Below the pieces are notes generated by a model. The model was not told the origin of the DNA. It saw only the letters and a list, made by a program, of their open reading frames with translations, and made no database searches. Position numbers and translations under genes: made by a program. Positions 1 through 8,492 of a stretch of 33,202 bases of DNA are shown piece by piece. The stretch is from a virus: the IMG/VR virus record IMGVR_UViG_3300008259_000096, positions 1-33,202 of that record, one strand, 5' to 3'. Every line of letters begins with the position of its first letter. Positions within the stretch are counted from its first letter, which is position 1.

Positions 1-3000
1 CTCTGTCGCCTAGTATTTCTAATGCATAGGCAGATTTATTAGAGTTCATTATCATTGCTAATATAATTTCATTAGCTTCTTCTACTGATTTACCAGTAGC
101 AACCATTCCCGCCTTTAAGTTAGTAGCCCTTTCTATGGCCTCTTCATTTGTGGCTTTATCAAACATTTTAATTTCATCTGGGAAATCTTTTGCAACCTGT
201 TTTTTAAGTTTTTCTAACTCTGGAACAGTTATGTTAATTCCTTTGCCTTCTGCCTTTGTTTGATTAAATCTATTTGCAGCAGCTTTAGCGAGCATCAAAT
301 CATATTTTTGTTGATAGGTATCTATTTCAGATCCAAGTTTTTTATATTGGAGTCCTAATTTTTTAGCAGACTCTTCGCTTATTCCAAAACCAGAGCTTAT
401 TATTCTTCTGTGTTCTTCAATCTTATCGTTTAGCCCTTTTATTGCAGCTCCTACTCCAACTACTACAGCTAAAAGTTTTAACGGTCCTGGCAGTCCAATA
501 AATGCTCTAAATGTTTTTGTTAAAAGACTTGTTTTTCCTGCAGCTCCGTTAGCTGCTGTTCCAATACCTGTTATTCCAGAAATTAATTTTGTTAATCCAC
601 TAGATACGGCTTGTGATGCCACAATTCCAGATATCATAGATATAATTTGGTTTCCGCCAGATAATTTACTTCCTAATGCACTTCCACCCATAAACCCTAA
701 AATATTTCCAGCTATACTTGCTGTACCCATGCCAAACTTTGCGCCCTTTGACATTTCTTGGGTCTGTGCTGTTTGAAGGGGAGGAAGTTCTCCTGTAGCC
801 CTCATTTGTGTAGCTAGTGTTGGTTGTGCAAGTGATTGTGCCCAACCTGGAGGAAGCTCTCCATAATTTATTTTTCCGCCCTTTACAATTCCTCCCAATG
901 CGTAGCTAGGTATTATTCCACCACTATTCTTTGGTACGAATAACTCTGGCCCTCTTTCTCCGACTACATAAGGCGTTCCTCCACTAACTGGTCCGCCATC
1001 GGGGAACATCTTTGAGGTAGGAGTTACTCTTCTTCCAAATAGTCTTGCTTCCATTAACAAAGAGGACATCGGTCCGCTTGAACTTCCAGGGGCGAAGAAA
1101 CTTGCTATAAGTCGATTAGCTGTAAATGACGCCCTTCTCATTATAAAGTCTTTACCTATTAATGCAGAAAAGTCTCCAGTTGCTCTAGCCCTTTCAATAG
1201 CTTCAACAATATGCTTTGGGAATGTGTCTGCTATAGACTGAGAAGTCATTCCTCTATATAGAGTACCTCTAAAAGGCCTAGCTACGGATCTAAATAAAGA
1301 TTGAATGCTTAGCGGATGAGTGTTCAGTCCTCTAGATTGTTCGTACTGCATTCTAGCCATGACAGCTTTATCACCTTGCATATATCTTTCAATTAGATAC
1401 CTAGGGTCATTAGAGAACATTGGTGAAATGCCTACTAATTGCTTTCCTTCTCGTCCTTGGACTACACGACCTGAAGGTATGCTGTATGAAAGGCTTCTGC
1501 GTACCCCATCTCCTCCAATATCTGCTTTACCAATAAATAGTGGACCATGTAGAGGATCTGTATTTGTCCAATCATGTTTTTGAACTGGTGGGGCAAAAAG
1601 TTCTGGCTTTCTCCATTTTGAAGTTAGCCTTGCTATAACAGCTGCAGATAATGCTGGTATTCCGTAATTACGTCTTCCTCTTAATACTCTGCCACCAAGC
1701 ATATAGCCTGGAATCATTCCTCCGCCAGAAAAAGGGGCTGCGGCTCTTGAAAGATCTTTAGCATTTTTAACTATTGCAAATTGTTCTGCTCTCTCAATTG
1801 CTTTAGCCCAAGATCTTTCGTCTATATTGCTAGAAGGAACAGATGATCTTAATCTAATTGCAGCATCTGCGGCTATCTTCCTTGCAATACTTGGTGGTAC
1901 ACCTCGTGCAGATAAAAAGTCCAAGAGGTTTGTCATTTGGAAACCTTGAACTCCAGCAAAGTCTGCTCTAGTTGCGGTTCCTGCGTTTATCTTAGTATTT
2001 AAAGCACCATCAATATGAACAACTGAGCCTGGAAGAATTTGTGCAATTCTTCCTTCGTCAACATATCTTTGAGCAGAAGATCTACGACTTCCAGTAAGAG
2101 TAGATGATCCAGTAAGGGGGAATCTAGAATACACATCTCCAAATGTGGTGGTAGGGTAAGAGCCCTGTGTAGTTCTAGATCCTATGACAGATATAAATTT
2201 TCTAGAAACTCCATGAGCTCCTATCATACCTGATAAAGCTGCTATTTCTTCTGCGGTAAGATATCCAGATTCTTGAAGCCTTGTAAAAGTTGTTCCGCCC
2301 CTAGATGCACTTCTTGACATACCTTCAAAATTAAGTCGTCCTGGTGTATAAGCTTGTCTTCCAGATCTTTTTCCAGCTTCTCTTAATCCAGAAATAGATA
2401 ATCTTCTTATTTGCAAATCTCTTAAAAGCGGTATGATGCCTGCGGCAAGAGGAACTCCGTAGTTAAGTTTTTTATTTGATACTCTTCCGCCTAGTATTCC
2501 TCCAGCATTTAATAATTTAACTACACTGCCAGAGTTTGCCTTTTCGAGAGTCGGCATTATTTCTTGTGCTATCTCTGGTGGGAAATATGTTTCTCCTGGA
2601 GTTAAAATGGCTGGAACAATTTTACCGCCTGCATTTTTTGAATTTTTAGCCAGTTTAACAAGATCTGGGTTTACTCTAGAAGAGCTTTGATTTAATATAA
2701 ATCCACCTTCACGTAAAACTGCTGGCGTATTATCATAATTGATTGAGGTGTCGCCTGGTACAACATTTCCATGAACTTCTGGGTTATATACTTTACCTCC
2801 CATATTTAATCTAATAGGTCTTGTTGTATGTGTTGAATATCCTGCTCCCCATGTTCTAACACCCATGAGTCTTGCAAGGTCATCTACGAATGATCTTGTT
2901 TTTCCTTTTTTAAATAATTCTCGCATATTCGACTTACCAGTTTTTGGATCTACTACTGGCTGATCTAATGTAGGAACTGCAGTAATAACCGCTGTTCTGC

Positions 3001-5569
3001 CAAGTGATGTTGCTGTTCCCATGGTTGCTTGAGCCATCAATTGTTCTACTTGAATATTTAATGCAATAATTCTTTGTCTTGCTGTTTGGACGGATATAGT
3101 TCCAGCTTTTGCTTCAGCAACAATAATAGCAGACTGCTGTGCGGCATTTTCTGCAATGGATGTCATCTGTGGTAAAAGTGAACCGAAGGCCTGAGTAAAT
3201 TCTGAGCTTACAGTACCAGTTGTACGTAGCTGTGTTCTCATTTGAGCAACTTCAGTCTTTGTCATCATTGATAGTGCTCCCACCATTGTGTGCCACTTAG
3301 CTGCTTCTGATGATACAACTCCAGTTGATACTGCACCAGACTTTCCTGTAATTGTTGTTAGTCCAGGTACTGCTGGTAAATCTCCTGATGCAAAAATTTG
3401 TGGGTTTGCGCCAACTGCTTGATTAACTGGTATTGGTGCTGGCAAGAAGCTATGAATTGTTTGTGATGCACGTTCTTCCTGAGTCATTCCAGATCTTGGA
3501 ACCATGTGTGCGCTTGCACGTGTTCCAGCTGGACCAACTAATGGATTTCTTGGATCTACTATTCTTGGTATTCCGCCACCACCGCCGCCTCCGCCTCCAT
3601 CATCATTTGGAGGCTTTATTACACTTCCAGCTACGGTTGAAAGAAGTGGTTGAACAGAAACAACTCCTTGATTCATCTTTGCCTGAATAGAAGTCATTCC
3701 CGCCGATAGAACTTGAAGTGCCTCAGCAAGGGCTAGGGCTGCTTTAGCATCGCTATAAAATGTTTTTTCTATTAAGCTTCCAGCTTGATTGGCTGCAAGT
3801 ATCTCTGGAGTAAGCATTCTCCAGCCTTCTCCACCTTTAAATAATGCTTTAAGATGAAATGCACCTTTTATTACATAGCCCAAGAAGTTTGCAAGAACAC
3901 CTGTAAGCATAATTAGTGGTCCAGTTACTGCTGTTAGACCTGCCAAAAATGTTAGTATTGTCTTTATTGGTCCTGGTAAATTATTTACAAACTTAACAAT
4001 TCCATCTACAAGATTTATAAAGAAAGTAGAAACCTTTAAAAATTCTTCTCCTATTCCAGCTAAATCTGCTTTTAATCCTTCTACTGCTCTTTTATATTTA
4101 CCAGAAGCAGATTCTGTAACCATACTTAATTCTCGACTTGCAATGGTTGCTAGTTCTTTTGAGCTTGCCTTCATAAGGTCCATTACCTGAAGTGTTTGGC
4201 TTCCTTGCTTTCCTAAGTTTTCAAACAATGCAGATAGTCTAGCAAATTGGAATTTACCAAAAAGCTGTTCGATTGCCTGTGATTTTTGTAGCGGGTTCAA
4301 ATTATCTAAAGCCGCTTGTAGGGCAAACAGAGTCTTTGTTACATCTCCAGCATTGTTATTTACAATGCCCATCAAGTCTATTCCGAATCCCTCAAACTTT
4401 TGAACTGCAACATCTGTAGGGTTAATTAATGATGCTAATGCAGATTTGAGTGCATTTGCACCTTCGGAAGCATTTATTCCACCTTCTCTCATTGCTGTAA
4501 GATAAAGTGCTAAATCTTGTACATCTCCGCCCAAGCCTTTAATGACTGGTCCAGCTTTTGGAATTGCTTCCACTAAATCGTTAAGGGTTGTAGACGTTTG
4601 GTTTTCTACTGCGTTAAGGAAGTTAATTGATTCTGCAAGCTCATCCGTGTCTTGTTTAAATGCTGACTGAATGGCAAGAGTTGCCTTCATAGCATCCTGT
4701 CTATCTACTTCACCAAGTACTGCAAGACGTGTTGTTTCTCTAATTGAACCAAGGAGCTCTGCTCCTTGTTTACCACTTGCTGCAATGTCTGCGGAAAGTG
4801 CTAGTGTTTCTTTAAAAGATGCTCCATAGCCTCTGGCTAACTCATTAGCAACTGCAGTAACATCTCTTCTTACTTTTTGAAGCTCTGCAGAAGATGTTGC
4901 GGCTAGTCCGCCATAAACCTTAGTTAATCTTGTTAGCTCTTGATCTGCTTCTCTAAATGCTTTTGCTGCAGCCGCTCCAAATGCTGCTATAGGAACGGTT
5001 AGTCCTACTGTTAACTGACGACCAGCCCACTGAGTATTCTTACCCCAGTTAATAAGCTGACCAGCGCCTTCCTGCATAACCTTATTAAGGATTTGCATTT
5101 CTTGTCTTGCAATGGCGCCTTTATTCTTTATTTCATCTAAGCCTTGTGGCACATGCACATTAAATTGCATGAGCCCTTGAGCATTTCTGCCCAAGGGTTG
5201 CAATATAGCATTTTGTAGTTGAACCTGCTGCCTAGCAAGGTCTCTTATAAGTCCGCCAGATGTTCTAGTATGTGTTTGAAGGGTAGAGAAATAATCTCTT
5301 AACTTAAGCTTACCACCGTCTAATCTTTTACCAAATACATCGACATCGTTTGCTAAAGAAACAAAGTGGGATGAGAATTGTCCAGTAGATCTTAAGGTTT
5401 CTCCGAAGCTTCTGTTAACAGCATTTATCTGTGCAGAAAGTACTTTATTAGAAGAACCAATTTGCTGCTGCATTGCAGCAAGAGAGGTGGTAACTTTTCG
5501 TACATTTGCGATAAGGTCAGAAAAATCAGCCCGAGCAACTATATTAGTTACGACTTGATCATCAGCCAT
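1..5569 (-). CDS. Tail tape measure protein (partial, runs off left edge)
   Basis: Open from an ATG at 5569 to the window edge with no stop, giving at least 1856 residues. Tape measures set tail length and pass down the tail tube during infection. Residues about 170-480 look like the TP901-type tape-measure core (an INWGKNTQW segment, then an alanine-rich hydrophobic stretch and conserved helices). A hydrophobic segment lies near 517-570, and further ones occur toward the visible end. A run of nine glycines sits at 658-666. The later half carries the usual phage motifs TPGE, and GERGPELFVP at 1537-1546. A motif LGGxV...NYG recurs at residues 1027, 1292 and 1559, separating two inserted regions of about 265 residues; the second resembles an ADP-ribosyltransferase fold (LYRGM at 1437-1441). 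It follows the chaperone pair directly, the standard position. The identity is secure; the inserted domains are not. Confidence 0.95.
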   Translation of the reverse strand, partial: MADDQVVTNIVARADFSDLIANVRKVTTSLAAMQQQIGSSNKVLSAQINAVNRSFGETLRSTGQFSSHFVSLANDVDVFGKRLDGGKLKLRDYFSTLQTHTRTSGGLIRDLARQQVQLQNAILQPLGRNAQGLMQFNVHVPQGLDEIKNKGAIARQEMQILNKVMQEGAGQLINWGKNTQWAGRQLTVGLTVPIAAFGAAAAKAFREADQELTRLTKVYGGLAATSSAELQKVRRDVTAVANELARGYGASFKETLALSADIAASGKQGAELLGSIRETTRLAVLGEVDRQDAMKATLAIQSAFKQDTDELAESINFLNAVENQTSTTLNDLVEAIPKAGPVIKGLGGDVQDLALYLTAMREGGINASEGANALKSALASLINPTDVAVQKFEGFGIDLMGIVNNNAGDVTKTLFALQAALDNLNPLQKSQAIEQLFGKFQFARLSALFENLGKQGSQTLQVMDLMKASSKELATIASRELSMVTESASGKYKRAVEGLKADLAGIGEEFLKVSTFFINLVDGIVKFVNNLPGPIKTILTFLAGLTAVTGPLIMLTGVLANFLGYVIKGAFHLKALFKGGEGWRMLTPEILAANQAGSLIEKTFYSDAKAALALAEALQVLSAGMTSIQAKMNQGVVSVQPLLSTVAGSVIKPPNDDGGGGGGGGGIPRIVDPRNPLVGPAGTRASAHMVPRSGMTQEERASQTIHSFLPAPIPVNQAVGANPQIFASGDLPAVPGLTTITGKSGAVSTGVVSSEAAKWHTMVGALSMMTKTEVAQMRTQLRTTGTVSSEFTQAFGSLLPQMTSIAENAAQQSAIIVAEAKAGTISVQTARQRIIALNIQVEQLMAQATMGTATSLGRTAVITAVPTLDQPVVDPKTGKSNMRELFKKGKTRSFVDDLARLMGVRTWGAGYSTHTTRPIRLNMGGKVYNPEVHGNVVPGDTSINYDNTPAVLREGGFILNQSSSRVNPDLVKLAKNSKNAGGKIVPAILTPGETYFPPEIAQEIMPTLEKANSGSVVKLLNAGGILGGRVSNKKLNYGVPLAAGIIPLLRDLQIRRLSISGLREAGKRSGRQAYTPGRLNFEGMSRSASRGGTTFTRLQESGYLTAEEIAALSGMIGAHGVSRKFISVIGSRTTQGSYPTTTFGDVYSRFPLTGSSTLTGSRRSSAQRYVDEGRIAQILPGSVVHIDGALNTKINAGTATRADFAGVQGFQMTNLLDFLSARGVPPSIARKIAADAAIRLRSSVPSSNIDERSWAKAIERAEQFAIVKNAKDLSRAAAPFSGGGMIPGYMLGGRVLRGRRNYGIPALSAAVIARLTSKWRKPELFAPPVQKHDWTNTDPLHGPLFIGKADIGGDGVRRSLSYSIPSGRVVQGREGKQLVGISPMFSNDPRYLIERYMQGDKAVMARMQYEQSRGLNTHPLSIQSLFRSVARPFRGTLYRGMTSQSIADTFPKHIVEAIERARATGDFSALIGKDFIMRRASFTANRLIASFFAPGSSSGPMSSLLMEARLFGRRVTPTSKMFPDGGPVSGGTPYVVGERGPELFVPKNSGGIIPSYALGGIVKGGKINYGELPPGWAQSLAQPTLATQMRATGELPPLQTAQTQEMSKGAKFGMGTASIAGNILGFMGGSALGSKLSGGNQIISMISGIVASQAVSSGLTKLISGITGIGTAANGAAGKTSLLTKTFRAFIGLPGPLKLLAVVVGVGAAIKGLNDKIEEHRRIISSGFGISEESAKKLGLQYKKLGSEIDTYQQKYDLMLAKAAANRFNQTKAEGKGINITVPELEKLKKQVAKDFPDEIKMFDKATNEEAIERATNLKAGMVATGKSVEEANEIILAMIMNSNKSAYALEILGDR

Positions 5570-5572
5570 TTA

Positions 5573-5935
5573 TCACTCCCTAAAGTATCCCAACCCTTCT
5601 CCAATACCAAAGCCAGCTTGCGCTGCAAAAGAACCTTGTAATGAAACTACATCATCTCCTGATGCATCTATTCCAAGTGCCTTTCTTTGTATATCATCGA
5701 AGGTGGTAACCTTTTCTTCTACTTCATCATTTAAGTCAATACCCTGTATCGAAGCCAAGAACTTTCTTCTTTCCGATTCAGTCTTTTGCATTGCCTTAAA
5801 AGTCTGGATTAATTCCGCCATTGAAAGATTTTCTTCTAGTTCTTCGTAATTTTTCCAATTACCTAAAAGAAAAACTTCCCCTTCTAATGACGCAAGATCT
5901 AGATCTGACCAGCCAGAGCCGCTTGCGCTAGAAGG
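5573..5935 (-). CDS. Tail assembly chaperone, T part of the G-T frameshift fusion
   Basis: This frame is open well upstream of its first ATG (5821) and reads through to the slippery site at 5935-5941. The sequence before the ATG is protein-like (GEVFLLGNWKNYEELEENLS) and typical of the T part of lambda G/GT-type chaperones, so the 82-residue ATG-initiated form is probably not the real product. A -1 shift joins it to gpG: about 99 residues of G plus 120 of this frame give a fusion of about 219 residues. GT proteins bind and coat the tape measure while the tube polymerises around it and are absent from the finished virion. The stop is 3 bases before the tape-measure start codon. Confidence is high because position, reading frame and heptamer all agree. 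Confidence 0.88.
   Translation of the reverse strand, partial: PSSASGSGWSDLDLASLEGEVFLLGNWKNYEELEENLSMAELIQTFKAMQKTESERRKFLASIQGIDLNDEVEEKVTTFDDIQRKALGIDASGDDVVSLQGSFAAQAGFGIGEGLGYFRE
5891..5927 (-). promoter_or_regulatory. Candidate frameshift-stimulating stem-loop
   Basis: Arms 5922-5927 and 5891-5896 pair perfectly (CGCAAG with CTTGCG). The stem spans the gpG stop codon. It starts seven bases downstream of the slippery heptamer. The stem is short, so its effect is inferred from position only. Confidence 0.4.
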
Positions 5936-6231
5936 TTTGGGTCGTCCATCTTAATTCCACCGCATACTTCAAGGATTCTATTTATGGTTGGAACATCTAA
6001 TACATCTTCGAATGCGTCGCGGTCTGCTACCAAATCTGGTAGCTGCTTCTCTAGTGCTACTGCACATGCATCAATTAAAAGGTCCAAAGTTTCATCTTCG
6101 GTTTTTACTTCAGCTGTCTTCTGAATTACTGCCATGAACTTGCGTAGTTCTTTAATTGTAAGTGGCTTCAACTTTACTGTTGCGCCATTTTGTAACTTAA
6201 TTTCTTCTACGTCGTATACTGTAGTTGCCAA
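5899..6231 (-). CDS. Tail assembly chaperone gpG-like
   Basis: 110 residues, acidic and mostly helical, with the opening pattern of phage tail chaperones (MATTVYDVEEIKLQNG, a short beta-rich start, then helices). The start codon is TTG at 6231, chosen because a strong AAGGAGG site (6237-6243) lies 5 bases upstream and no suitable ATG exists. A perfect TATAAT lies about 30 bases further upstream. The gene ends in a TAG at 5899-5901, just beyond the frameshift site, so most ribosomes would make this short form and a minority the GT fusion. It sits between the tail-tube gene and the tape measure, as in lambda-like phages. Confidence 0.88.
   Translation of the reverse strand: MATTVYDVEEIKLQNGATVKLKPLTIKELRKFMAVIQKTAEVKTEDETLDLLIDACAVALEKQLPDLVADRDAFEDVLDVPTINRILEVCGGIKMDDPNLLAQAALAGQI
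5935..5941 (-). other. Programmed -1 ribosomal frameshift site (CCCAAAC)
   Basis: On the minus strand the heptamer is phased C CCA AAC in the G frame, matching the X XXY YYZ rule exactly. Slipping back one base gives CCC AAA and continues into the open T frame, bypassing the TAG at 5899. A six-pair stem (CGCAAG/CTTGCG, 5922-5927 with 5891-5896) begins seven bases after the heptamer, a normal distance for a stimulatory structure; the 25-base loop also holds the palindrome AGATCTAGATCT. Confidence 0.85.
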
Positions 6232-6236
6232 TTTAT

Positions 6237-6243
6237 CCTCCTT
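6237..6243 (-). promoter_or_regulatory. Ribosome binding site deciding the TTG start of gpG
   Basis: AAGGAGG on the minus strand, five bases before the TTG at 6231. This near-perfect Shine-Dalgarno sequence is what supports a TTG start. Confidence 0.75.
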
Positions 6244-6259
6244 GGATAGTGTCTATATG

Positions 6260-6288
6260 ATTATAGCAAAAGGGTTTTAATAACACAA
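6260..6288 (-). promoter_or_regulatory. Promoter for the tail chaperone/tape-measure unit
   Basis: A perfect -10 box TATAAT lies at 6260-6265 (minus strand), with TTGTGT at 6283-6288 as a weak -35 box, 17 bases apart. The -35 lies just past the terminator hairpin that closes the tail-tube gene, so terminator and promoter are back to back. The leader would be about 20 bases and contain the strong ribosome binding site. Confidence 0.6.
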
Positions 6289-6291
6289 ACA

Positions 6292-6317
6292 GAGGGCCCC
6301 CATTTCTGGGAGCCCTC
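6292..6317 (-). terminator. Terminator after the tail-tube gene
   Basis: GC-rich hairpin: GAGGGC...GCCCTC extended by CCCA/TGGG across one mismatch, with a four-base loop (6303-6306). On the minus strand it is followed by TGTTTGTGTT, a moderately T-rich tract. It lies 21 bases after the tail-tube stop codon. Part of the stem also works in the other direction, but transcription here is leftward. Confidence 0.75.
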
Positions 6318-6337
6318 CGCAATTTAATTAAATTAAA

Positions 6338-7087
6338 TTAAGCTGTTAGTACACGGTCAATAATCTTACCGTATTCCTGTCCTGCATATGCGCTTAGTCC
6401 TGATGGGAGCAAACGGAATGTAACTGGGAATGTGGTTGGGTTATTACGTGCAAGTGAGAACTGTGACTGCTGTACTGAAAGTACACGACGTGCATAATAT
6501 ACACGCTCTGCTGCAGCAACGTCTGTTGTGCGGTATGTTGTTGGAGCCTGTCCAACTGCAATGAGCTGACGCTCTGTTGGAGCTACACCAAGTGCACCAG
6601 CTGCAATACCAAGAGTCTTCTTGTATGTATTGTTAACTGTTGAGCCTGATTCGATCATTGTGTTGTTCGCTGAAATCACATCTCCTGATGGATCTGATGA
6701 AGATGCTGCATCTCCCTGTCCAAATACAACGAGAACGTTCTCAAGTGTACCTTCTGACATTTCTGTTGCAATCATAACTTCCATTGACTCCTTGAACAGC
6801 TTAGCTGTATCAAGAAGCTGATCTACTGTTACTGAACCGTATGTTGGGTTGTAAGTAATTTGAAGACCGTTGTTTGTGTAACCTACGTTACGATATTTAG
6901 CTGTGCTAAGATCTACTTCATTAAGAGTGTCTGTAAAAGACTTTCCTGAAGTAAAAGTTTCTCCCGCTGAGCTTCCTGGCTCCATGTTTTCAACGTAACC
7001 TGTTACAGTTGAATCCTTGGTTGAAAGGAATAGTGGTGAAGCACCGACTAGAATATTCTTTGCATTACCTGTGGCTTGTGTTGCCAT
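6338..7087 (-). CDS. Major tail tube protein
   Basis: 249 residues, starting at an ATG preceded by a perfect AGGAGG (7096-7101). The protein is rich in Thr, Ser, Val and Gly, contains no membrane segment and has the beta-rich composition of tail-tube subunits. Hundreds of copies normally form the tube that conducts DNA. Identification rests mainly on position, between a tail-terminator-like gene and the G/GT chaperones, and on size. It has its own promoter-like sequence (7175-7202), a long leader of about 80 bases and a strong terminator just after it, so it looks like a separately expressed single-gene unit, fitting a very abundant protein. No sequence motif alone proves the function. Confidence 0.82.
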   Translation of the reverse strand: MATQATGNAKNILVGASPLFLSTKDSTVTGYVENMEPGSSAGETFTSGKSFTDTLNEVDLSTAKYRNVGYTNNGLQITYNPTYGSVTVDQLLDTAKLFKESMEVMIATEMSEGTLENVLVVFGQGDAASSSDPSGDVISANNTMIESGSTVNNTYKKTLGIAAGALGVAPTERQLIAVGQAPTTYRTTDVAAAERVYYARRVLSVQQSQFSLARNNPTTFPVTFRLLPSGLSAYAGQEYGKIIDRVLTA

Positions 7088-7095
7088 AGTTTAAA

Positions 7096-7101
7096 CCTCC
7101 T
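7096..7101 (-). promoter_or_regulatory. Strong ribosome binding site of the tail-tube gene
   Basis: AGGAGG on the minus strand, eight bases before the ATG at 7087. It is one of the few full consensus sites in the window and fits high expression. Confidence 0.75.
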
Positions 7102-7174
7102 GTGAAAATTTATTGTATTAAATTGTAAAATTGTTGGCTGGCTAGGCCCTTTCCTCTAAGGATAATGATACGGT

Positions 7175-7202
7175 ATTATACGCTATAAGGCAAATTAAGC
7201 AA
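7175..7202 (-). promoter_or_regulatory. Promoter for the tail-tube gene
   Basis: A perfect TATAAT lies at 7175-7180 with TTGCTT at 7197-7202, 16 bases apart. The -35 overlaps the end of the preceding tail-terminator gene. The predicted leader of about 80 bases holds a small CCTT/AAGG hairpin of unknown role. Confidence 0.55.
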
Positions 7203-7704
7203 ATCTGCCGTTTACGTCTAGTATTCGACTATATTTAATCTCTAATATTACGTCTGAAGACAGGAATCCCTGAAGCTCTTTTGAAGGAGTGGTTGGAGAT
7301 ATATCGGCAACGTATGTGTTATGAAATTTAAATTGAGGGCTAGATTGATCTGATAAATTAATGTCTTTAGCAGAATCATCCATTCTTCTAAATAGGTCTA
7401 CCATAAAGTTTGTTATCTCATTTATATCTGCCACGTCTATTGCGTAAATAGTAAATAGTATCTGTTCATTGCAAATCATCCAATTCTCCTCATATGAGAT
7501 ATTGATCTTATCATATACAATATGTTTTTTACCGCTTAAAAATTGGTTAAATTCGGCAGGCTGTTGAACTGGAATGATAGGATTTAATATATTGCCAGTG
7601 CCAGTAGTATCATAGTCATTTGGATCAAATATATCGGCATCCTGTAATTCTTGCCATAAGTATTTTCTTAAATCTAACATTGCGTCTAATTTATAATTTA
7701 CCAT
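7195..7704 (-). CDS. Tail terminator-like protein
   Basis: 169 residues. The start ATG at 7704 is two bases after the stop of the previous gene. Length, mixed alpha/beta composition and position directly before the tail-tube gene match tail terminator proteins (lambda gpU-like), which cap the tube when it reaches its final length and join it to the head. The C-terminal half ends in a strand-rich segment (LSSDVILEIKYSRILDVNGRFA in part). No catalytic motif is present. Assigned by synteny; a minor tail completion protein is the alternative. Confidence 0.6.
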   Translation of the reverse strand: MVNYKLDAMLDLRKYLWQELQDADIFDPNDYDTTGTGNILNPIIPVQQPAEFNQFLSGKKHIVYDKINISYEENWMICNEQILFTIYAIDVADINEITNFMVDLFRRMDDSAKDINLSDQSSPQFKFHNTYVADISPTTPSKELQGFLSSDVILEIKYSRILDVNGRFA

Positions 7705-7706
7705 TA

Positions 7707-8492
7707 TTATACTCCTCCAAATGCATTCTCTACTGCCTGCTTTGCTTCCGCCCTTAACATTCTACCAGAAAATACATATTTTACTTTCCTGACTTCTCTT
7801 GGTACTCTTAATATATCTTTCATCTTATATGTAAATATCTTCTGAAATCCAGATTTTTTAATAGATAGATTAACTAAATTACTTGTAAAAAATCTTTTGT
7901 AAGCTACTTCAAAGGACTGCTTTGCAGCCACTCCACCAGGCCTTGTAACGGTCACAGAGGCCCCTTTGGGCATGAAAACAGTATATCCTAAGCCTGAATC
8001 AAAAACTAGTCTCTCAGCAAAACGTGGGGATACTACAACGGGTATTCCCTTTTCCATTATTTCAGCTTTATTTTTAAATACATGCTTTCTTTTTGAATAT
8101 TTATTTGGGACTGCAGACCTAGATTCATTAAACTGATATGAGACTCTAAAGCCTAAGTCTTCGCTATCTAACTTTTTTAATTTAAATAGTCTTGCTTCTT
8201 CCATTCCAGTTTTTTGCCATTCGTAAACATGGTGAAGGGTTTTTGGTTTAATTCTAGATTGAGAGTCAACATAGCTTCCAAAATCTTCATTGATCTGATC
8301 AAATATGACTTTATTAAATTTAGCCTTAAATGATTTGCTTGTTGGCAGCTCTGCCATAACCATAGACTTATAATAAATAACGGCGGAAACCTGTGCAACC
8401 AAGGTTTCTTGAATTGGGTACTTTGAGCTTGGCTTAGATCCGACTGTTTCTAAAGCAGATGCTGTTGCAACCAATAACTCACTAGACGCCAA
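7707..8492 (-). CDS. Neck / tail-completion protein (HK97 gp10-like position)
   Basis: 261 basic residues, rich in Lys and Arg, with helices at both ends and a central region of strands. It overlaps the preceding head-closure gene by 11 bases, so the two are probably translationally coupled. In HK97-like phages this slot holds the gp10-type neck or tail-completion protein, which helps join tail to head. At 261 residues it is longer than the usual 120-180, so an added domain is likely. I recognise no motif, and the assignment is from order alone. Confidence 0.5.
   Translation of the reverse strand: MASSELLVATASALETVGSKPSSKYPIQETLVAQVSAVIYYKSMVMAELPTSKSFKAKFNKVIFDQINEDFGSYVDSQSRIKPKTLHHVYEWQKTGMEEARLFKLKKLDSEDLGFRVSYQFNESRSAVPNKYSKRKHVFKNKAEIMEKGIPVVVSPRFAERLVFDSGLGYTVFMPKGASVTVTRPGGVAAKQSFEVAYKRFFTSNLVNLSIKKSGFQKIFTYKMKDILRVPREVRKVKYVFSGRMLRAEAKQAVENAFGGV

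Noticed and set aside
3433-3690. Plus-strand frame in the tape measure and similar antisense frames (1320-1583, 6621-6821, 11080-11307, 13805-14044, 23428-23724, 30834-31313)
   Set aside because: All lie opposite strongly coding minus-strand frames, and I saw no convincing start signals or family motifs in them.
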